DNA from: Triangularia verruculosa
Lineage: Eukaryota > Ascomycota > Sordariomycetes > Sordariales > Podosporaceae
Assembly (NCBI GenBank): GCA_033296885.1
Contig: MU863900.1
Location: 62,001 to 126,000 of the forward strand
Length of the DNA: 64,000 nt
Direction: 5' to 3'
Below are positions 1 to 14,012 of the stretch, in pieces. The position numbers and the translations under genes were made by a program. The notes under the pieces were generated by a model. That model was given only the letters and a program-made list of their open reading frames with translations, had not been told where the DNA came from and searched no databases. How positions within the stretch are numbered: position 1 is the first letter of the stretch; every line of letters starts with the position of its first letter.

Positions 1-786
1 CGAAGGGGTGGGGTCGAAAACAGAGGCCGTGGATAAAAAGTGACAGCAGGACCGGATGATCGGAAGGTCGATACGGGGGCCAGCAAGATTAGGTATAGAA
101 GCTGGCAGATGGGAGCGTACTGTCGAGGGACAGGGCGACCAGTGTCGGTGTTGGGTCTGTTTCCGGTAGTCCGGCTCCTTGAATGCCAGCGCTTGGTAGC
201 AGCAAAACGTTGAATTCGTAACTCAGGTCTCGTGGGATCGATCGACTTCGGTCCAGACGTCGAACGTGAAGGCACACGGCAAGTCGGGGCAATGACGGAA
301 CAACTGGTGCAGAGGGCGAAGAAAGAAGTCCGTCAGGATACCGACTGTTGTGTTGTCGTCAGCAGACCACCTTCAAAAAGAGGCAGGCAGCGGCAGGCCT
401 TGAGATATTGTCAAAGTAAACACGGCCTGGTGTTTGCGGCGAGAGAAAAGAATGAGACTGTTGGACTGGAGGAGCGGGACTGCACCAGTTTTGAATGACT
501 GGGCTGTGGAATAGGTGGAATGGGACGGGGGATAGGCGACCGGGGGGGTGTGGGCCAAGAAAGCGCCCACAACCAGCAACCTGGAAGTCGATCGTACCTC
601 TGGCGCTGAGCCCGAACCAGCCAAGCCGCTCAACAAGCTGGCCTAATGTGCAGGCTAGGAATGGGCAAATGGTCGCCAAAGCTGCCCACTCGCCAGTTGT
701 GACGCAGAACCGATGATGCAGAGAAAGACGGAGAAGAGGAGAAGGGGGAGAGTACGAGATGGAGAGATGAGAGAGCGCACAGAGAG

Positions 787-822
787 TAGTGGTGGTGGTG
801 GTGGTGGTGGTGGTGGTGGTTG
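787..822. repeat. (GTG)n trinucleotide microsatellite
   Basis: An almost perfect run of about eleven GTG/TGG units. Read on the minus strand it creates a poly-histidine tract in a spurious open frame. There is no sign that it is translated. Confidence 0.95.
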
Positions 823-1118
823 ACGAGGGAGGCGATGGCAGAGGAGTATCCGTAAGCGTTAGTTGACAAGAAAGTCAAAGTGACCGGATGCGATGGGGCC
901 AGGGAGGCGTGGGCCGAGTGGAATGGTGTTTGAAGCTCACCGGTACCAGGGTACTTCCAGGCTTGCGCTTGCAGGGATGCAGGCTTTCCAGTTTTTGGCG
1001 GGAGTGGAGACGATGGCGAGGCGAGTTGACCCACTCGCAGCTGCTGCCCGGTGCGAGAGACAACAACACCCCTGTCTTGTACACTGTGTGCGCGAGCAGC
1101 AGCCGCTTGCAGAGTCCG

Positions 1119-1145
1119 AATTGCCCCAATTGCCCCAATTGCCCC
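1119..1145. repeat. Three tandem copies of AATTGCCCC
   Basis: Three exact head-to-tail copies of a 9-bp unit, at 1119, 1128 and 1137, in gene-free DNA. Confidence 0.95.
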
Positions 1146-4100
1146 CGATGCCGGCCAGCCGTGCCCACACAACAGACGGTGATAAGCACTCGGACATCAT
1201 CCATTCTTGATCCCATTCCTCGTGCCCTCTTCCCATCTCATCAGTGAGCATATTCTGTTGTCCACGAGCGCACCGAGCACGGCTACCCTAGAGGCTTCCA
1301 TGAACGGGATAGATAGCTTGCCAGATCCGGCCTATCAAGCTTTGGATATAAACTGCCTCGCCCTTCTGGTATCTTTCGGCCGGTCGTGGATTTAGACTTT
1401 CAAGTAACGGGCGGACTCCATCTCGAGACCGGCAGGCCACCTACCAGATAAGACAAATATATCATGCACGAATCCACGATAGCATCGCCCACAGTCGGGC
1501 ATCTTTCCCGTCAACGGCTCCTGATGAAACATGCGCTGGACAATGCCATGTTGCTTTGGGCAGGAGGGCCCAGCTCCAACATCAGCGGCCAGAGGAAAAG
1601 CTCATCCCCGTTGCCCAACATCAACAATAGCTCCCGTCTCTTTTGCTGTGGGGGGATAAAACTGTGCTTTGTCACTTCGACTGCAATGACGTCGGTGAAA
1701 TACTCGCGCTCGAGATGGCCAGTCACAGCGCTTGTGCTAATAAACCGTTTGTTTTACGGCGTATCGGTAACTTTACCTTGCATTTGACTGGACAGCCATT
1801 TCTTTTTTCTGGCCCACGAGGTGCTGCGAGCCATAGCCCGCATTTTGTCTCGCACAAATACCCATTCTCTTTCACCCCGGAGTAAAGAGGCAGCGTATCT
1901 CCAGCTTCTCGAGTTGCGGTTCTGTTACCACTGTTTCACCAATGGAGGGACAGCGACCCAGAGCACATACCTGGCTGACAATGTGTGGGGGTCCCGGTCC
2001 TCTGGAATTAAATATTATTCTCTGTGCCGCATTACCTACCTGTTTCCATCGAACATGAGCGCCTCCCAGGGCAGCATGGGTGTTTCTTCACCTGACTGCG
2101 ACCGTCGTATTGGCCTGGGAATGCATTTGTTTTGTTTCTTCAAGAAGACTTGTTCACCCAATATGGTTCAAAGTCAATAGTGCATGCAATTCCTGGAAGT
2201 TAGGCTCGTCCAACGGCAGCCGACTCTCAGCCCACGTTTGAAGGAACCAGCTCTGGGGACAAATGCATCGGCGATTGGCCAACGACTAGCATTACCTAAG
2301 AAGGCCGGTCTGGCGCTAATCCTCTGGTCCTAAGAAAAATATTTTTAGTGGGAAGCCCGCCCCGCCACAGCAATCGTTCACCAACGACCACTCACAGACC
2401 TCGTCGAATTCCAATGTGCCTCCCCCTCGCCGTCTCGACCATCCGAGAGGCTTTGACGGCGTGATGGCCCAGGAGACGAACCGCGACCCCAATATCATTG
2501 CTTACGGCCAGAGTCCTGGACAGCTGTCCCATAGGCGCCTCATGCTTCACATCTGACTGCCAGACTGAGACGCTGTCTTGCTTCCGTGCTTCCCTCCAAC
2601 GTCCCCGGCTCCGCCATGAATCCGGGGCATGATGCCACAAGAACGAGCCTGGTCAGTGCCCGGAGCTGAGTTGTTCAAAGGTGCAGGTGGTATTGTGAAC
2701 AACAAACTCTCTTCTTCTCCAGACTTTCCCCGCCCCAATCCTCCTCTGATCACGAACAACTCCCAGCCCAACTAGTCGGTAGGCTCGCAAGACCTGTCAA
2801 CACCGTCTCCGTCGCGGCCCGAATCTCGATCCTAGTTGGCGATGCGGGAAGTTGAGTTGCATGCAGCGGCGATTTGAGAGCCAGCCCCCGGTGCATAACT
2901 ACCTGAGAGGGGCTCAACGGGGTCGAGCGGTCCAAGGATTTGCGTCCACGTAAACGCCGCGTCGCTGGATAATCCACAGACATGATTCTAGAGTAGCGTT
3001 GAAGGCTTCAGAGCACCAGGCTCCTCTCCATCGTCAACAAGCTGGCCCGAGACAATAGTCCAGATCTCATGTGGAGAAGATGTGTGCATTTTCAATCATT
3101 GAAGTCGTGAACTGCTTTTTTGCACGGTGTGTCTTCCACCTGCGGAGACTTCTCCTGTTTGTTTCCCCTACAAGATGCCAAGTCTTGGGCTTTCAGCCCG
3201 CGATGAGCTCAAGGGCTCTGATTGGCTGTAAATTGGCTTTTCAACGTGACCTTGGCATTGGCAGTGGTCTCGACACAGACTTGTCTTTCGATGTCAGCCA
3301 GGGAGGCCTGTGTCTTGCATGGGCCAACTTCACCTGGCACCCCCTGGAAGCCTGGATCTGAGGCAAGCGATGGCCCAAGCCTTGAACAAAAAGACCGAGG
3401 AAAAAACTCTTCAGCCAGGGCTGCTGCCGCTGTTGGGGATGCCACTCTCAAGCACCTCCGCGGCTCTTCCTGCCATTCCAGTTTGCGCATAGCTTTTAGG
3501 CGACGCCCCCACGCCTGATATCGATCTCAACCTCGGGCATCCATGGTTCTTCAACCCTGAGCTCCCAAGTTCATCCTTGATAGTCCAAATCCCTTCTTTT
3601 GCAGAGCCGACCTGCTACATCCAGCCAACCTTTCCCTTTATGCAGCCTCCTTTCGTGGCACCATGCCATGCATTGTGGTGGAATGCTTGGCAGCGATAAG
3701 TCAATAGCAAAAGAGCACACAAATCTCATCAAGAAAAAAAGGCTCTTCTCATCACAGCACAAAGCTCCCATCCGAACCCTGTATCCCCGTACCCGTTACA
3801 TAGTAGTATGGTGGTATATTACATCCCATGCTTGCCCACCCTCTCGTACCACCCCCTCTCTTCTTCTCCAATTCCCAACCGACCATCCATCAAGACATTC
3901 GCCATCCGCCCCACCTCGCACAGACACAGCAAGCTCCCCCAGACTGCATTTGTTTATCTCACGTCAGGCAGGATTGCGATGGCAGCAACTGACGACGGAA
4001 AGACTCTGTTTCCCATCCACAGGCTCTCCACGACCAAGGGCACAGGACTACCATCATCAGGAACTTGCTTCACACAACGCTTGGGCACCAAGAGTGGACC

Positions 4101-4546
4101 GGCGACAGCGTAATGTTCCATTGCGAGCAATGGAGGAATCGCAGCACGACAACTCAGCTCTGCATTTGGGCGGGGTAGTAAGCAGAAGTTGGAGACTTGC
4201 GGGGAAGGATGCCAAATGCCCCATTCAAACCAACTTCAAAACATTTGCATGGCCCGTTGGACCAATTGCCCGACATCCAATTTAGATCCCTTGCTTGAGT
4301 ATTTGTTGTCGGGCGGCGTGGACAGCACATGACCTTCACCGATGGCGGCACAGGAGACTTGCCGGAACTGTAATACCAACGGGATGAGTGTTGGTTCCCC
4401 ATTCTCGAGTGTGGCTTTGCGACATCAGTGCCGGCTGCGGATTGTTTCAGCGCGCTTGAGACATGACCAGCCAACAGTCCAGCCTCAAGTACCTAGATAA
4501 CCAGGTCCCATGGACTTCCAGGTTGGTTAGCTTGTTTTCCGCACTG

Positions 4547-4586
4547 TTTTTTTTTTTTTTCTTTTTCTTTTTCCTTTTGTTTTTCT
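4547..4586. repeat. Poly-T / pyrimidine tract
   Basis: A run of 14 T followed by T-rich sequence interrupted by C and G. Low-complexity DNA in the gene-poor interval. Confidence 0.9.
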
Positions 4587-7500
4587 GGCTTTGTAGATAC
4601 AAGATGCCCGTCGGCAACAAGTGTGTTTTGTACGCAATCAAGACCCAATGATATTTATATGCTTAGGTATTGCAGAGATACAGAGAGGACAAGTCGACAG
4701 TTCGAAGCAACCACCACAATGGTACGAACACTTTTCACAATTGTTACTGCCAAGCGAGAGACTTGCCTGCCGTGCTGGCAAAAGTCTTGGGTCTCTTTTT
4801 TAATTTGATCGGAGTCATTGGCCAATTATATGAGGCCTTGGCAACGACCAGGAATACAGCACGGGCCAACGGCTTGTTCCACCAACCTCCAGGTTGTCAC
4901 AGACAGTGCCGGGCTCGGGCAACCGCACCGTGCCACTCCGGTTCCTTGGGGTCTTATCAACTTCAACAAAACCCAGAACTGCCAAAAAGCATCGAACAGC
5001 AACCCCGCGATCCCTCCCGCCCGACTGCCAGGGAATATTTCTTGCATACATTTCCTGCAGCTCTTGCAATTGAATGGAAGGGTTAACAGGCAGACAGAGC
5101 ATGCCAGCCCAGCCAGTGACGGCAGCTTGTCATCATTATTACCTTGGATAACATGTTTGGCCCCTCTCTGTCTTGTATCAGTCCTTAAATTGGCCGGACT
5201 TCCGTCTTTCCTTTCTTGTCAGTTAGAGTGCCCCGACAGTTACAGTAGAGATTAGACACTCGCTGTTCTGGCCAACGGCTGTGAATCCTCTTATCCATAT
5301 CAGCCGCTATGGCAGTCGGTCGGAAGCTGCGTCTTCGGAAGGACGCCTTGTCGGATGCCACACCAAATAAAAGCACCCAGACAGACACAATACATAGGAG
5401 TGTGTACTCTCTCACCAGGCAGTGTCACATCAAATCAAACCGCGCGGCAAACCCATGCCACAAGATCACGAAACACACAGGGAATGGTTATCGCTTCTTC
5501 CAGTGGTTTGACAACAAGCAGTGTCCAGAACTGCAACAACGTCTTGCTCTAGTAGAGTTCTTGCCACGGAATCAGGGTCCGGTTTTCGATCGACAACGGG
5601 CATTTCTCCAGGCCATCCGACTTGACAATGGCTCGCACCTGACACCCCGAGATGAATGCAGAACCTGGCCGGTTTGAGTGACAGGAGCACCGACGAGGAT
5701 GGGATTGCAAAAATCCCATGGACTTTGCGCTGGACCAAGCCGCGGGGTATATCCGTAAACGCTTCTCCTCTATCTCCCGACCTGTCATGGTGTGTGTCTG
5801 CTGCTGCGTCTGGACATGAGACGTGCCATTCGACCAGCATTTGGTGCTGCAGCTGCCTTGCTAGAACACCTTCGTGCGTCGAAGATGGTGTGGATGTCGC
5901 AGCGAAGGTTGACCGAGCCGCATCCCAACGCTCCCACCATCTGCACCGGTGAGAAAGGATTGGTTCTCATCTTGTCCAGAAAAGGTCCCTGAAGTCCGTC
6001 TCCCCGCGAACCCCTAACGAAGGGTGAATACAAGTGCTTGCTTTTGAGTCGACAGGGGATTTTCCAAGTTTTCAGTTGCATGCCACCAGGCCAGTGCAGG
6101 AAGGTCAAACCCGCGCTTGCATGCGGAGTTTGTGCCAAGCATATTGCCCAGGGAGCAAAAGGGCACTGGCAAGCACAGAAGAAAACGATTATCAGGGACA
6201 CCAACGGTTTCTCCACAAGAGCTTCACTTAATAAGAAGTCTAGAGTATGTCTGGTGTAACTAGGTAACCAACGCGAAACGATATCCTGTCCTGCCCTCGA
6301 CGAAGAGCACAAATGTAAGGGAGCTGTGGTCAGCTGCAAAGCATCGGGACCACAGTCCTGACAATCAATGTTGTATGCACGACAGCTAATTACAATTTCA
6401 CCAATACGGATACTCGTCTACCATCGCAGCGTCTATTCGGGTCCGGCGGATGGAGTGGCCAGGGCCACTGGTTTTTACCTCTGTTGCAAGGTCTTGTGAG
6501 CCGTAATAACCTTGGTTTGTTGGGTTTTCAGATATCGATGGATATTTGGCGGGTTGTGAAGGTATTCAGGGCCTGGAGTTCATGGACGAAAGCGGTGACA
6601 AGCCGCAGGCGGGCCGGACTCCTCCCAAAAGAAACAGAGAGCCACGAGAGCCAAGAAAACGCACGCAATTGGCCTTGACGCTAGGCCTGGAAAGGCATGG
6701 TGTCAGACCGTACCCATGTCTTGCGTCCAATCCCTCGCTCCATGACGTAGTTGACCTGTCTCGGCAGGCACGCGAAATCGGTGATTTTGGCGCGGCATCG
6801 AGAAGCTCGAGATTTTTGATCCCACAGGCTGTCTGTTTTGTAAAAACTCTGACTTCCGCGCCGTCTCACAATTTCGCGTCGACACACCTAGTCCCTCCGT
6901 GCTCATGTCGGTCTCTCTTCGGCCGGGTATTTCCAGTTTCGCGGTACCAAAGGTGCCCAAGAGCCCATTGGGAGAAAGCACGGGCACTCGGGGTTATCCC
7001 ACTCAAAATAAATACGGTACCGTAATTTGTAATAATCCACAGGTATCTGGATTCGTAGGTTTGATTTTCAGAACAGAGCTTGAGCCACCTTCAATCGCGG
7101 GGTCATTCACCCCGCAGAGAGAACGTGGGGCTCCCGGGTCCACCAGAAAACACCACAACCTGAGCACGCATTGCTATGCGCCACAGCACGAGACTCACCA
7201 GCCCCATGTGCTTTTACCCCCACACCCAGGCTGGAAAAGAAGCTTCCACACAGATGATCGCCGCAGCGTGTGGAGGAAGTTGTTTTCTTTTCTTATTTTT
7301 CCTAGTGTAAATACTAAAGAACCGCGAACCTGGAACGAAATACTCCTTTTATTCGTCCGCCGTGCCGCTTTCCCGCAGAGATCCACGAACAGGTCGGGTG
7401 AGCTGCGAGTTCTTGTCGTGGGGGTCAAGACTTCCAGTCCAGGTCGGTGAGAAGAAAAATTGGGAACAGGGTGGGAACACACCGAGAGCACAAGCCCTTG

Positions 7501-10202
7501 CAACACCCCACGTTGCTCGGCCGAGCTTATCACAACAAGAAATTTAGCACGCTGGGCAGAGGCTTACTGTGTAAGAAGAGACCAGCGTTCATTGGGGGCG
7601 TGGTCTGGGCATGACAGGCGAGGTGATGAGAATTGCATCATCCTTCTTCACTATCACCGCTGCACCTACGCAGTAGGACTGGGTTCAAAATTCTCACCGG
7701 CCAATTGGGTGTAAGCTCTAACAGGATGACAACAAAATGGCGGTGTGGCAGCCATTCACCTTGGAATGTGGCTGCTTGAAATGGTCAGTGACGAGGGGCC
7801 TTTTGCAAAACATTGTCCAGAAGGTGTTCTTCGACGCTGCCCAGGCTACGTTGCATTGTCGAATGGCTGACCTAGCTTAGCACCGTTTTTTAAAACCCAG
7901 CCAGTCTAGCCAAAGTCCACCAAGGAGCGGGACGACGGCTCTTTGTCATCATCTCTCCACAACCTGAGTTCCCAAATTAACTCAACCCTAGGTGTTCCGG
8001 ACAGAGGTCCCAGCCCGACCATTAATACAATTGATCAGTCCGAATCGCTAACACTGCCGGAAATGATAACTATCCAGTAGCAGGTTCTTCCAATTCTGTC
8101 CAAAGCCTCGTCGGAAGACTAAGGCCTCTTTGCACTGTCCTGCAACAGCATCATGATGTTTGACAGACAGTCAAGACGCTGGCTCAACGGATGGTGGGGA
8201 CTGACATCGGCAACATCAGGGGCCCCTCATTACGACCCCTCCCTTTTTGAAGGGATGATCCATTCACATCTCCAGAGACTATTACCGCAACGTTGAACGA
8301 TCCAGCTCTCGGACTCGCAAGTGGAAGAGGCCAGACGAAAAGCGCCGATGCCATACCGCAAGCTTGCGTTGCTATTATGTACGACATACTCGTTGCCCTT
8401 GGGCTTGTCGGCTTCACTATGGAGACGGTAATGAACCCACCTGTCACGACATCCAGACCATCAATCTTGGACATCTCGTCCAGGGGTGCCAGAGGGCTGT
8501 GGGATGTGTGAGGCGGCACCAAGGAGTTTCCCGGGTGGGGTTGTGATCGCCAGCCGTCGCCTCCGGGACCCGTCCGGCACTCGGAGCTCTTCCCCTCCAT
8601 CCCTCTTACACCACCCCTCGGCCGGCGCTTGCACAAGAGGTCCACTGCGTCCACGCCAAAACAGAATGCTCTTACCTAAACATGTTGGAGAGGAAGAAGA
8701 GAAAGATTTTTGTGACTGGACCACACTCCTGCAAGACGGTCGCAGTGTGACAATCTCCTATCTACCGGTGCGCCGGTCAGACCGCTATGCGGCGATAACC
8801 TCGACTGCATGCGCCCTCCGAACGTGAACGCCACCGTCTGGCTGCTTTTCGCAGATGCGCTTAGGCGCGTGTTGTTGAAAGGGGAAATGGGGCGTCCTGT
8901 CGGTCGGTGGTTTTGCAACCGGCCAAGACTTGCAAATGCATACCAAAAGTGGCGATTTCACCAACAGACTCGACATCTCCATAACAATACGAGCCTAGCA
9001 AGGCTGCCACTGGTGTCTGACTAACGATCCTGCCTAGTGTACTTCACTGCATGCCCTGGCTCTGTTGGCGTGATTATTGGACCCCCCAACCTCACTGAAC
9101 GAGCCGAGAACCGCACCGATACCCGCATCGAGCAGAGCGGCCGGACATCTCGGCCGTTGCATCAGGACGGACCATGGGATGGGCGCACGCAATACTCGCG
9201 TCTCATTATCATCCCTCGATTTCACACTGCGCTCTAATACTTTCGAGTTGCAAGTGGAGCTTGGTGCAGATGTGCACTGGGTTGGCATGGCCTAGTATGG
9301 GCGTGGCATGATATCGAAAATGGTCTGATCTGCGATTTCTTTCATGCACAAGAAGTGGACTTCTGCTAGCCGCAGCTGGGAAGCTGAGGTGCCCTGGGTG
9401 TGGATGGGTGTTATCGCGCCCAAAAAAGTTTCAGGTTCTTTCCTTCGTCCCATCCATCACCCATCTTCCATCCATCACTTGCCGGCAGGGCAGGTACTCG
9501 TCTTGTCCATTGCTGATGATCAATCGGTTTGTGTATAGTCAAGAAGCCAAACGTTTGCCCTGTCAGATGGATCGTCGCCAGGCGTGTCTGTCCCCCATGC
9601 CGACCGCGGTGCGGCACAGTTTCTTTCTTGGTTCTCAGCCGCCCACTGCCGCTTGGCCATTGCTTATCGGATCGGATGTTGTTTCTTTTTCCTTCGTTTG
9701 TTCATCGAGGAACCCCCACCCAACGCTGCCACCGCAAAAAAGTTTTGCGACCGGCTTGCCACTGTTTCTCATTTTGACAGCTCGGCACGCAAGGGGAGAT
9801 GGGCAGGGGTCATTATCTCGCCCAACGGCTTTGTGCAACACTCATTGTGAATACTAGGTATCAAATCTGAATTGTCGAATAGGCCGGTTGATGGTGACCG
9901 ACGAAGAAGGAGGGTTACAATGCTGCCAGCACTTTTCAGCCATCCTGTCTCGTTGATTTGATAAAACAAGATGAAGGCTGATGGATGAACACGCACTACA
10001 TATCTGCATAGGTAGGGGCTGCTGTCCGGCGTCCTCCACTTCAAACTGCGAGGTGCTACCACCTGCATTGCATATTTGCTTCATTTACAGCGAGCAGTCA
10101 AGCGACAGCGCTGGACGCGGAGAGTGTTTGGCCATCAAATTTGCACAGATCCGACACGACAGTCGGCAATCTTTATCCTTTTGTCTGATTGTCTCCAGAC
10201 GA

Positions 10203-10216
10203 CCCCCCCCCCCCCC
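10203..10216. repeat. Poly-C run
   Basis: About 14 consecutive C residues. The exact length is likely to be uncertain in any assembly. Confidence 0.85.
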
Positions 10217-11030
10217 AAACCAAGCTATACGCTGGAGGGCAAGGAGGAAATGCTGCGGATACGGCCCTCCCCCATGCAAGTGCAGCTTGATGGCATGGTG
10301 TGTGGGATCGTAGTCGTGGTTCCCACCCTCCTGCAGGCGCGTTAAGGACTAGGGTGGGTTACTCTGCAGGTCTTGGACCTGCCAGCTGCACCCACGGTGA
10401 AGGCCATTTTAGATTGTCGTGGATGGCCCAGGCGTTTCGGTGGTTGTGCAAGAATCCTGTCGCTGAAACGTCTAATGACCAATGGTGTTTGGTTTCGAGG
10501 AAAGACGAGTTTTGTCGCTGCAGTCTCGGTCCACCGGTGGGCTGCAGATTCTCCTGTTCGTTAACATATGATCAGGAGAACTAGCTGCAAGATTGACGCC
10601 TCTGTTACCCACTCCCTCGCTCTCCTATGGCCTGGGTGGTGGGCGGTTGGCTGCAATCTGTAGGATCTGTAGGTTGAATGATCGAGACAGGGAGCCCCGC
10701 GGGTTAATATCCAAAGTATATTTGGGGACGGCTTGTGCCCACCCACCACCACCCGAGACTCAGCAGAGGGATACACGGCACCTTGATGGCTGTCTCGGTG
10801 TCGCGAGTTTGGAGAGGTCCGGGCGGTGAGTTGACGGAGGGTGGACGAAAGTCCGCCCTTCTGTCGTGATAGCAGAATGGAATGAAAGGAAACGTCAGTG
10901 GAAGATTCTTCGTTGTTCTCTTTTCGTCATCAGGAGTTCTGGGTGCTGATCATGCGATGGTGCTGCCCAATCTCTCATCTCGATAGAGTAGAGTAAGCAC
11001 CATCCCAAGATGCACATTGATGAATCCGTT

Positions 11031-11064
11031 CAGGGTCCGCTCTCAGGGTCCGCTCTCAGGGTCC
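11031..11064. repeat. Tandem 13-bp repeat CAGGGTCCGCTCT
   Basis: Two exact copies at 11031 and 11044 followed by a partial third copy at 11057. It lies in non-coding sequence. Confidence 0.95.
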
Positions 11065-12163
11065 TCCTGTTGTTCCTCCGTCAGGGGTCCGTCTCAACAC
11101 GGGTCGTTACCTACCTCACGGCTTGCGGAGTGACAAGATGGGAATCTTGATTTCCCCAGACCCACCACCCATCTTCTGCTGCTGTTCTACCTCGCTGCCC
11201 CGACTTTGGTCCTACACCATTATGTTTTCCCAATTTCTCACCTACTACCTGCTCCACCATCATGGATACCCTCCTGCCTCGCACTCGCCTCTATCGTACG
11301 TATCTCACTACACACCCTCCCCTCTTCCCTTGCCTCTAGCCTCCACCTGGACGAGCGTGGCGTCTGAACCTTTTGCCTGCTCGACCAATCAAGCTCCATC
11401 CTCTGATTAGATCCATGGAGATATCTATCAATGGTGTGTAGCATAGTGAAGACGGGCAGGTATCTATTTCCCAATCGAGACGTTGTTGCATACCTAGCTA
11501 TTGGCATGGCATGAGGATGGATGGACATGGTCTGCCTGGGTGCTGCTCCCGGGCCATGGAATAGCGGAATAAACTACGCCGGAGACGGGTTGTAATGGGT
11601 GTTCGGTCGTTGAACCTCCTTAGTTGCTCCTCTCTACCCGCCTGCCCGCCCGCATCGACTGTGTCCGCTTGTTGGGAATGGGAGAACTGTCGGCGGTGAC
11701 TAGCAGGTACAAGCCAGAAGCCGTTTGTACCCGTTTGTGTCCCAAAAGTCCTGGAAGAGGGGTCCTGGGTCTGTGAAACAGAAGAGTGCTCAGTTTGTTC
11801 TGGAGCACAGGAGAAGGGGTAAACCGCAGGGGAGGGGTCGGCTGGGCTAATGCTCATGGTTTCTAAACAGCTCTACCTGAGATATCGAGGACAATACGGG
11901 TGACCGTCATGATTCAAAACTGTGATCTAAAACCCAGTGGCAGGACTGGAACCTCTTTACAGCACTTTGTGCAAGGAGTAGGTTACATCACTGCATCCTA
12001 GCTCTTACGTGAACTTGTCAACATTTGAATATTGACAGTCTTCGAAAATACCTGTTTGCATGAAGGATGGCCACAAATGCCATCGATGGAAGGGTGTCCA
12101 TCAAACCCCCGGATACGACGTCTTCTTTAGCGGGCTCTTTCAATATACCTACCTGCTTGACCG

Positions 12164-13896
12164 ATGAAGGTTCTAGAGACGTGTGTAACGCTAACGATGT
12201 GTAATGCAACAACAGTGGGGGGGTATAATCAAACCTTCGAAATTGAAAATGGTCCCGAGTGGCCAGAAATATTCACCGGTCAAACATTGCAGATAAGAGG
12301 TGGGATGGGTTGGGGGAGCACAGGAAATGTCAGCGCAATGAAGGTGCCCCAAGCATTGTACTCAAAAGAGTTATGGTGGTTACACGAGGTTGCACATTGG
12401 TTTGCAGTCAAAGAGGGGGGTAGTGATGATGAAAAGTGCTACGCTTGCTCCCCGGTCGGTACACGGCAGATGCTTAGGGCACTAGGCGCAACGGATTTAG
12501 CAATGTCGTGATGGCTTCACTTCAGCTGTTGGCACCGTAGTACAGGTAGCTTGGCAGGCATTCAACATGCTGTATTCATGTTGCCATGTCAAAGCCTTGA
12601 TCGACTTTGCAGAATCCAGTGCGTGCTGTTCTTGATGGCACGCCTCCCCCTCGTTTGTTGCCATGTATTCTGTACCTTGGTACTTTCGTGTTAAGGGGGT
12701 GAAAGAAAGAAAAAGATGATTCGCCTCGACTAAGGTAGGTAGGTACCTTAGGTAAATGCTCCAGCACCACCACCACGTCTCCGTCGAAAACATGGTGGCC
12801 TGATATCGGTAACGACCTTTGGAAACCTAGAAGGGGATCGAATGGCCTAGATCTTCCAGCTTCGTTTTGCTGCCATCTTTTGGGCTAGACATCATATCTT
12901 TGACCGGCTACCTTCCTTTAAGGATGATCGCTGCGCCTAGTGCGTAATGGCCCAAGTTCAAAGACTTCATAGTCGTCCCTTTGATGGATACTTTTGCTTG
13001 ACTGTGTCTCCTATTGGTAGCACCCTCGAATGATGGTGAATAAACCGTTGTTTTGACGTTTCTTGACCTGGGCGGTGATCTTTCCCTCGCTCATTCCATG
13101 CTACGTCTGCTATGTGCTCATACCCGGCCTCGTCAACTTGGTGATCACTTGTGAGAACCGGGTTGCGTGAAGGCCAGACTGCCCAGCCCCTGGAAAAGTT
13201 GTTGCCGCAATGGTTTGAATGGCCGTTGATAGGACAACCCAACGATACGGGATGATCGCCCTCTTCCATTAGTTCATTGCACATTTGGAACATGTCATAG
13301 CTCCGATCATTGGTGGACCCTTCAACGTTGTCTGTGGAATTCAGGGTCCTCGTCAATTTTCTCGGCGTGCATTGCATGTGGCGGATGCACCGGTGTCGAT
13401 CACAAGCTGTTGATCAATGACAACAAAACGGTTTTCTGCAACGCTAGAGAGTCCGGCCTGCTCTATAGGAATGAGGCAAAATAATGTATATTATGATGAA
13501 GAAGCACTGTGTTAGACTGTCTGACGGCCAGGGCGGCTGATTCCTCGTCGCGCTCTGGTCAACAGATCCTGGCCTGACCATTATGTCACAGACTGATAAT
13601 CATCACTGTATATACAAGATAATACTCCGTAGTGTCACATGAAACCAATATCAAAGAAGATTTCTTTATTTAGCAACTGCATCGGTGTGGATGTTGATCG
13701 ACATGGATGGCCACTTGGCATACGTCCAGCCAGGCCATAGGCCCCTGATAGTTGCCTTGCCAACCAACAAACAGCAGAACGGGAACTCTCTCACAGAGGC
13801 ACCGACTCGAGGTGCCGAATACAGACAGTAGGAGCCGCGCTACTGTCAACAGATGCATAAAAAGGAACTACCTATTCATACAGTTAAGATACAAAA
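12164..13896. other. Intergenic, two unassigned open frames
   Basis: Open frames at 12164-12511 (plus, 115 codons) and 12967-13377 (minus, 136 codons) show no recognisable domain, no matching splice partners and no clear promoter, so they are not annotated as genes. A paired TAAGGTA/TACCTTA motif with tandem TAGG units lies at 12731-12756. Nothing else is identified. Confidence 0.5.
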
Positions 13897-14012
13897 TGAT
13901 CAGAGTGAGATTCGAACTCACGCCCCTTACGAGACCACGGAACTCTTTGGTGGAGTTGAAATCAAGGATTATTTCCTTAACGTGGCGCCTTAGACCGCTC
14001 GGCCATCTGACC
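13897..14012 (-). tRNA. tRNA-Leu(AAG) with intron
   Basis: Read on the minus strand this folds as a type II tRNA. The acceptor stem GGTCAGA pairs with TCTGATC (one G-U) and is followed by discriminator A. The D arm contains the A-box TGGCCGAGCGG, the T arm is GTGAG-TTCGAAT-CTCAC, and there is a long variable arm. The anticodon stem is CCACG/CGTGG with loop TT-AAG-G...C, giving anticodon AAG (leucine, CUU/CUC). The mature molecule is interrupted after position 37 by an intron of about 34 nt containing CCTT, complementary to the anticodon region, as in other fungal leucine tRNAs. All stems pair, so it is probably functional. Confidence 0.93.

Larger units (their letters stand above)
1..12163. 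other. Gene-poor interval, no recognised protein
   Basis: All six frames were read and none shows a recognisable domain, a convincing exon chain or a long open frame; the longest frames (about 180 codons) look like chance frames of moderately GC-rich DNA. The stretch holds simple repeats (listed separately), several CCTACC-type motifs and a pyrimidine-rich leader-like segment around 3836-3930. The latter precedes a short frame starting at 3979 (44 codons) that I cannot assign. It could be the upstream regulatory region or long untranslated leader of a gene lying left of the window, or a non-coding RNA locus. That is inference only. Confidence 0.6.

Noticed and set aside
630..1172. 180-codon minus-strand frame with a poly-histidine run
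   Set aside because: The histidines are only the (GTG)n microsatellite read on the other strand; there is no domain and no splice or promoter support.
5785..6339. 184-codon minus-strand frame in the gene-poor interval
   Set aside because: No homology recognised and low-information composition; consistent with a chance open frame.
6899..7450. 183-codon plus-strand frame
   Set aside because: Mixed low-complexity composition without motifs; no exon partners found.
1..12163. RIP-degraded transposon as explanation of the gene desert
   Set aside because: Base composition is balanced, TA-rich RIP signatures are not evident, and no reverse transcriptase, integrase or transposase fragments can be read in any frame.
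12967..13377. 136-codon minus-strand frame with several cysteines
   Set aside because: Considered as a small secreted cysteine-rich protein, but it has no signal peptide and no regular cysteine spacing.
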